Positions 7,239 to 11,515 of a DNA stretch of 11,515 nt are shown here, piece after piece. A model generated the notes under the pieces. That model searched no databases and was not told where the DNA came from. It saw nothing but the letters and a program-made list of their open reading frames with translations. The position numbers were made by a program, and so were the translations under genes. How positions within the stretch are numbered: the first letter of the stretch is position 1; each line of letters opens with the position of its first letter. Origin of the DNA: Gonium pectorale (lineage: Eukaryota > Chlorophyta > Chlorophyceae > Chlamydomonadales > Volvocaceae); the NCBI GenBank assembly GCA_001584585.1, contig LSYV01000101.1, positions 247,310 through 258,824 of the forward strand, in the 5' to 3' direction.

Positions 7239-10200
7239 ATGCCGACCCGTTGCGCCCCGCTGGCGACATCGTCGCCCCCGGCGCCGCGCCACAAGAGGGT
7301 CGGGCTGTGGGCCTGGCTCAGCTTCGGCTACGTGTCGCCTCTGCTTGCCAAGGCGCAGCGCGGACAGCTGGAGGAGCCGGATGCGGCCAAGGTGCTGCCG
7401 TCGCTGTTCTACGTGGCCGATGGGGCGGCCGCGTACGAGGCAGAGGCGGCAGCCACGGGCGGGAACGTGAGTAATGGCCCGGAAAGGGGGGACCCGGAAC
7501 GGAGCGGGGTTTGTTCGTTAGAGCCATCGGAGATTATTGAGCCTGCGCCAGCGGCGGGTAGACAGGCAAGATGGGGAACGGCTTCAAGATAGCGAACCGC
7601 CGGCGGGCACGTGGCGCGCGGAGCAGGCACAGCCTAGTTCAGGTCCCGTGGTAAGGTACTGCTGCTGCTGCAATCTGCTGCTGCCGTTGGGCTGCCGCTG
7701 GGCCCACAGGTGGTGGCCCTCGGGTGCCGACTCGTGCAGACACAGACAGCCGGACTCGCACACCGCCGCCAAAACGGGACTGCTGCTGCTGCTGCCTTGC
7801 ACGATGGGCGCTGCTTGGGGAGGAGGGAGGGGTCGGGCACGGCAAGCACCCCCTCCCGCCTTTATACGCACACATCCATGCATTGAGAACTAACGCCCGC
7901 CCCTCCCTCCCCGCTCGGCGGGGACGGCTGCCGCCGGGTGCGGGATGCGTTCTGGTCGCATGGGCTCAAGTCCCCCCCCCCCGCCCTCGCCCCGCACCGC
8001 CCCCGGCCAATCTGCACACGGAATACAGGTCAAGGCGGCGGCGGCCGGTCCCTCCTGGCTGCCCTACTCCTGGTCTTCACACTGGCTCTTCCGCCCGACC
8101 AGCCGTACACTCGTACGACTGCACGGCCGCCTGCTCGTCCACCAGGCCGGACACACGCTGCTGGAGAGCGCCCGCTCGTGAGTCGATGACTAGCCCGCGT
8201 CGCATACGGGCCCCCAGGGGCAGTCCTTTTTTGGTACTGGGCCTTTCCAGGGCCCCTCCCGGCGCGGGGGCTATTGGTTTGGGCTTTCTGGCTTCCTGAG
8301 CTTCCTTTGCATCGGTTTAGAGATCTGAACGGTTCCGGGACTGTCCGAGAGTGTTTCCCCCGGGAGCTTTTCCGGTTCTTCGGTTCTGGGTTTGGTGCGC
8401 ACATAAGGTCATCGACGGATGGATAAGAAGCGTGCGGAGACAGGTGGAAGCGAACGCGCTTAACCACTGAAGATATGAGTTGAAAATGAAGGGCGCTCCG
8501 CATGGCGGGGTTGAGATAGAGCGCACTGCGCTTCGGACCTGGACCTCCGCAACCAGAGCAGAATCAATCAACCGAGTAACTACCAACGGCCAACTACTCG
8601 ACGCAACGCGCCGACTGTTGGATCCATCCTCGCAGGATCGCCGCCACCGTCCTCCTCCGCCAGTACCTGCGGTGGTTCGAGGTGGGGTGGGGTGGGGTGG
8701 GGGTGGGGAGGGAGGAGGGAGGCTGGCTGCTGGCTGGGCCCGGGGACGCCATGTCCCATGCCGCAGCGCTGGCGCGAAGCAAAGGGCGGTGGTGCTTGGG
8801 GCTGCAGAAGGAGGAAGGGGGCCGCGGTATTCCGTCGCAGGAGTTTTCGTGCATGCGTCGCGGCCTTGGCGCTTTGACACGAGGCCAATCAAGGTGACGC
8901 CAATAGCATACATGCAGCGTGAGGGGTGTTGGAAGCCATACATCGTTCCTTCCCCGTCTATCTTCATCAGGCTCGACGAACACCGCTGCGGAACCGCGGC
9001 ACTCGGCCTACTTGATGGGCGGTAGCACCGGTTTTCCACGCCCGACACCGCCCCGCCCTGCCGTCTCCACCTCAACAAGCTGCTGATGACCTGTCCTGAC
9101 CAACGCCACCGTCTCGCCCTCGCCCATCCCTCCCCCCTCCGCTCCTCCATGCCCCCACCCCCACACCCCGCCGTGGTGATGTCGTACCATACGTACGGCG
9201 CACATGTACACGCGCACAGTCGTACCGCGACCGCCCCGAGGCCACCTCCCTGGGCGAGGGCTGGGGCTGGGCGGCGGGCCTGACGGCGCTGCTGGTGTTC
9301 CGGCTGTACAGCAGCCGCCAGATGCTGTGGCTGGGGCGCAAGCTGGGGCTCATCATGATGCAACAGATGATGGCCGTACTGTACGGCAAGGTACGGCAAC
9401 GTGCGGTGTAACGTGTGCCATCTCCCCTTGACGCCCGGCCAGGAACCGGCCTTTGGATCTTGACGGGCCCATCCCCCGCCCGCCATGGGCCCTTGGACTC
9501 ATTGGAGACACGATAACGAGACCGCCGCCGCTTCCCAGCCATCGTTCGCCTATTTAAGTTTTCACCTTCTGCCACCGTTTCCCTCTCCGCCGCCTGCAGA
9601 TCCTGCGCCTCTCGCCCGCGCGTAACGCCGACATGTTCGGGCGCGCCGTCAACCTCATCTCGGGCGACTGCTGGCGCTTCATTATGGGCATCTCGCTGTG
9701 GCCCTTCGCCCCCCTGGGGCCGCTGCTGGTGCTGGTGGTGCTGCTCATGGTGGGGAAATGAGCGAGGGAGCGCGTACGTATGGGTCATCCGTTCGGCAGG
9801 GATAGTGTGACCCATGGGTCGCTCCGATGAGACTGGGTGGCTGCGTGTGCGGAAAGAGGCCACACCGCTCGCAGTTGCTGCCGGGCTTAGCGCCGAGGTT
9901 GTTGGCGCCGGCGGGATTGGCCCCTACAGTGCGACCCGGCCCCTACAACCCTCCGTAGCCCCACCAATCACCCAATCACCCGGCGCCGCGGGCACGTAGT
10001 CCCCAACCGCCCAGCCGCCCGGGATTGCCCCCCGAGTGCACTTTTTGATCCCCAGCCCCCACACCCCTCAAAATAATTTCCCGCCGCCGATCACCCAATC
10101 AAGGCGCATCCAACCCCCCAACGAACTCATTCCCCAACCGCCCAACCGCCCAACCACCCTACCAACAGATCAGCCTGGAGCTGGACTTCGTGTCCGCCCT

Positions 10201-11057
10201 GATGGGCGTGCTGACGCCCCTGGCGCTCATCCCCATCGCCATCGGGCTCGCCCGGATGACTACCACCTACCGGTGAGCCGCCAGCGCGCCGGCGGGTGCC
10301 TGCCTGCCTGCCTGCTTGGTGCCGGCTGGCTGACTTGATGTCACCAGGGCGTTCGAGAACGTGCTTGGGTGTGTGTGTGTGGGTGTGTGAGGGGGGACGG
10401 CTGGCTCGGTGGCGCACAACAGCTGGTTCAGTGGCGCGTAACGACACGTGTGGCCGGGCCCCGGGCCAACAAACATCGTCATCGAGTGTATACCGATTTA
10501 CCTTATTCGTGCGGGCAGGAAGAAGATGGCCAAGCACACGGACGAGCGGCTGAAGCTGCTGGAGGAGGCGGCCGAGGGCATCCTCACCGTGAAGATGCTC
10601 GTGCTCGAGGTACGGCGTACGGCGTACGGCAGCAGCAAGCGCGCACGCGTGTACGCACAGCACGCATGTCCTGGGTGCAGCACGCATGTGCGCAGCTCAG
10701 CATCTAGCTGGTAGATGGGCAGCCGGGGTGGCAGATTGCGCACAGCAGATGCAATAAAGGTCAACCAGCGGCCAGCAAGTACCGAAACATTTTCCGAGTG
10801 ACACTAATGAGAATGCCCTCCAAACCCACTCCACCCCCTTCGGCCCCCTCACACAGCCCGCACGCTTGCCCTCCCCTCCACCCCCGCCTCCCCCGCATCG
10901 ATCCGTCCGGCCAGGAGCCCATCCGCGCCCGCATTGAGGCCGCCCGCGCCGCCGAGGCGTACTACATCCGCGCCATCAACCGCGTCCGCGGACTAACGGT
11001 CGCGATGGACTACAGCATGGTGCCTCTCGCGTCCTTCATGACCTTTGCGGTCCACAG
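7239..11057 (+). CDS. ABCC/MRP-type ABC transporter, N-terminal part (first membrane domain), eight exons, continues beyond the window
   Basis: ABCC proteins are ATP-driven exporters of organic anions and glutathione conjugates, in plasma or vacuolar membranes. Exons: 7239-7466, 8029-8177, 8636-8681, 9220-9390, 9600-9749, 10169-10272, 10519-10609 and 10915-11057; every junction keeps phase, giving about 360 residues. Residues 23-42 (LWAWLSFGYVSPLLAKAQRG) with LEEPD at 44-48 are the ABCC elbow. The region 96-141 runs into the first membrane helix, and 152-175 gives the next. Residues 199-222 (ILRLSPARN...GRAVNLISGD) match the cytoplasmic loop. Residues 229-278 form two hydrophobic helices. Residues 291-313 (DERLKLLEEAAEGILTVKML then VLE) are the highly typical second-loop motif, and 314-360 lead to the following helix. 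Start ATG 7239 leaves about 22 residues before the elbow, so there is no N-terminal TMD0: a short ABCC form. Walker A/B and signature motifs lie downstream of the window. Confidence 0.88.
7467..8028 (+). other. ABCC intron 1 (GT-AG) with CTG repeats
   Basis: Donor GTGAGT follows GGG AAC; acceptor GAATACAG ends at 8028. It is phase 0 and 562 nt long. It contains short interrupted CTG/CTGC runs near 7661-7685 and 7780-7795 and a C-rich stretch near 7973-8005. No coding segment was recognised inside it. Confidence 0.78.
8178..8635 (+). other. ABCC intron 2 (GT-AG)
   Basis: Donor GTGAGT follows GCC CGC TC; acceptor CCTCGCAG ends at 8635. The split codon TC+G gives Ser and the frame continues into IAATVLLRQYLRWFE. 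It is 458 nt long, with no recognised internal feature. Confidence 0.75.
8636..8681 (+). other. 46-nt mini-exon of the ABCC gene
   Basis: It lies between acceptor CGCAG (ends 8635) and donor GTGGGG (8682). It encodes the last base of a split Ser codon and then IAATVLLRQYLRWFE. It enters in phase 2 and leaves in phase 0, exactly what the flanking exons at 8029-8177 and 9220-9390 require. Its content fits the end of the first membrane helix followed by the outer loop. Without it the two flanking exons would be out of frame. Confidence 0.78.
8682..9219 (+). other. ABCC intron 3 (GT-AG) starting with a G-rich repeat
   Basis: The donor GTGGGG opens directly into GGGGT repeats (8682-8725, G-quadruplex potential). 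The acceptor CGCGCACAG ends at 9219. It is phase 0 and 538 nt long. A pyrimidine-rich segment (9115-9165) precedes the acceptor. Confidence 0.75.
9391..10168 (+). other. ABCC introns 4 (9391-9599) and 5 (9750-10168) flanking the exon 9600-9749
   Basis: Intron 4 is 209 nt: donor GTACGG, acceptor GCCTGCAG, phase 0. Intron 5 is 419 nt: donor GTGGGG, acceptor CCAACAG, phase 0. Intron 5 carries an inverted repeat, ATGGGTCA (9780-9787) and TGACCCAT (9808-9815), and repeated CAATCACCC/CAACCGCCC units near 9964-9980 and 10093-10160. The exon between them encodes ILRLSPARN through PLLVLVVLLM. Confidence 0.8.
10273..10914 (+). other. ABCC introns 6 (10273-10518) and 7 (10610-10914) flanking the exon 10519-10609
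   Basis: Intron 6 is 246 nt with donor GTGAGC and acceptor GCGGGCAG. The split codon CG+G gives Arg in TTTYRKKMAKH. Intron 7 is 305 nt with donor GTACGG and acceptor CGGCCAG, and begins with TACGGCG tandem repeats. Intron 7 also has a diverged copy of the shared TGAGAATGCC element at 10808-10830. Confidence 0.82.
10808..10830 (+). repeat. Shared intronic element, diverged copy 2 (ABCC intron 7)
   Basis: TGAGAATGCCCTCCAAACCC differs from the other two copies at a few positions only. It precedes the C-rich acceptor tract of intron 7. Confidence 0.65.
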
Positions 11058-11515
11058 GTGGGCGGGCTGTCGCCCCGACTTTCCGTCAGCAGTTGACAGT
11101 TGGCAGTAGACCGCGGTTCCGGAGCCCGAGGCTTATTCGGTTGGAGCACTTGGGCTTTGGGCTTGGGGCTTTGGCCTTAGCCTCGGCGCCGTACCTGCTG
11201 TCAGCTGGGGTGTACGGTTTGCGCCCGAGGCTGGGGTTTACAGCTCGTTTGATTCAGGCGTCCACATGCTGCTGCTTCGCGCTTGCTTGGGGCTTGCGTC
11301 GATGACGACCCCAACCTTGCGGGAACCCCACCGAGCTGAGACCATTCTCTACCCCCCCTACCCCCCCTACCCCTACTGAGAATGCCTTCCAACCCTCTAC
11401 CCCCGGCCGAGAACTAATGCGCGCACAACATGGCAGCCCGGCCCTTCCTCCTCCACCACACATACAGCCACACGGCTCTGCTGGAAGTGGTCGTTTGGGC
11501 GCCCGCCTGCAACGT
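11058..11515 (+). other. ABCC intron 8, incomplete, extends past the window
   Basis: The donor GTGGGC follows CAC AG, leaving a phase 2 codon open. No acceptor joined to a recognisable ABCC exon is seen in the remaining 458 nt. It holds GCAGTTGACAGTT (11089-11101), C-rich CTACCCCCC runs (11346-11375) and the shared 23-bp element (11377-11399). Confidence 0.65.
11377..11399 (+). repeat. Shared intronic element, copy 3 (ABCC intron 8)
   Basis: All 23 bases are identical to 2496-2518, about 8.9 kb away and in a different gene. It follows C-rich CTACCCCCC runs. Confidence 0.88.

Noticed and set aside
8317..9486. 389-residue open frame on the minus strand
   Set aside because: It overlaps two transporter exons that are supported by homology and phase on the + strand, and its own sequence shows no motif.

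Overview
The window looks like nuclear DNA of a GC-rich, intron-rich unicellular eukaryote, most likely a green alga (volvocalean/chlorophyte type). The signs are coding exons with mostly G or C at third positions, many short introns with C/T-rich tracts before CAG, and long low-complexity G- or C-rich non-coding stretches. This is inferred from style and protein resemblance; no species can be named. Almost all long open frames on both strands are by-products of stop-codon depletion at high GC. Only two genes are supported, both spliced, on the + strand and incomplete.

Gene 1 (window start to 3062) is the 3' half of a purple acid phosphatase gene. Five coding segments join in phase and carry the VxxH and GHxH metal-ligand motifs, the conserved IYVTIGDGGNVEGPYRNY block and the C-terminal QPAWSAFRDPSFGHA block. 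Intron 4 is of the rare GC-AG class. The first exon appears to change frame near 71-73, as if one C were extra.

From 3063 to 7238 (about 4.2 kb) no gene is supported. It begins with a purine-rich probable 3' UTR. Then come G-rich tracts, TACGG-rich tandem repeats, a GT-rich tract and an ATG microsatellite, and finally a stretch of visibly lower GC (about 5830-7080) that differs sharply from its surroundings.

Gene 2 (7239 to beyond 11057, continuing past the window) is the 5' end of an ABCC/MRP-type ABC transporter gene. Eight exons, including one of 46 nt, join without a stop into about 360 residues covering the N-terminal elbow and much of the first membrane domain. The nucleotide-binding domains lie downstream.

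The two genes are co-oriented neighbours with no evident shared pathway. Their introns share short repeats: a 23-bp identical element, a diverged third copy of it, and a 13-bp GCAGTTGACAGTT element. No novel defence or mobile system was found. These shared intronic repeats and the low-GC block are the parts most worth a second look.
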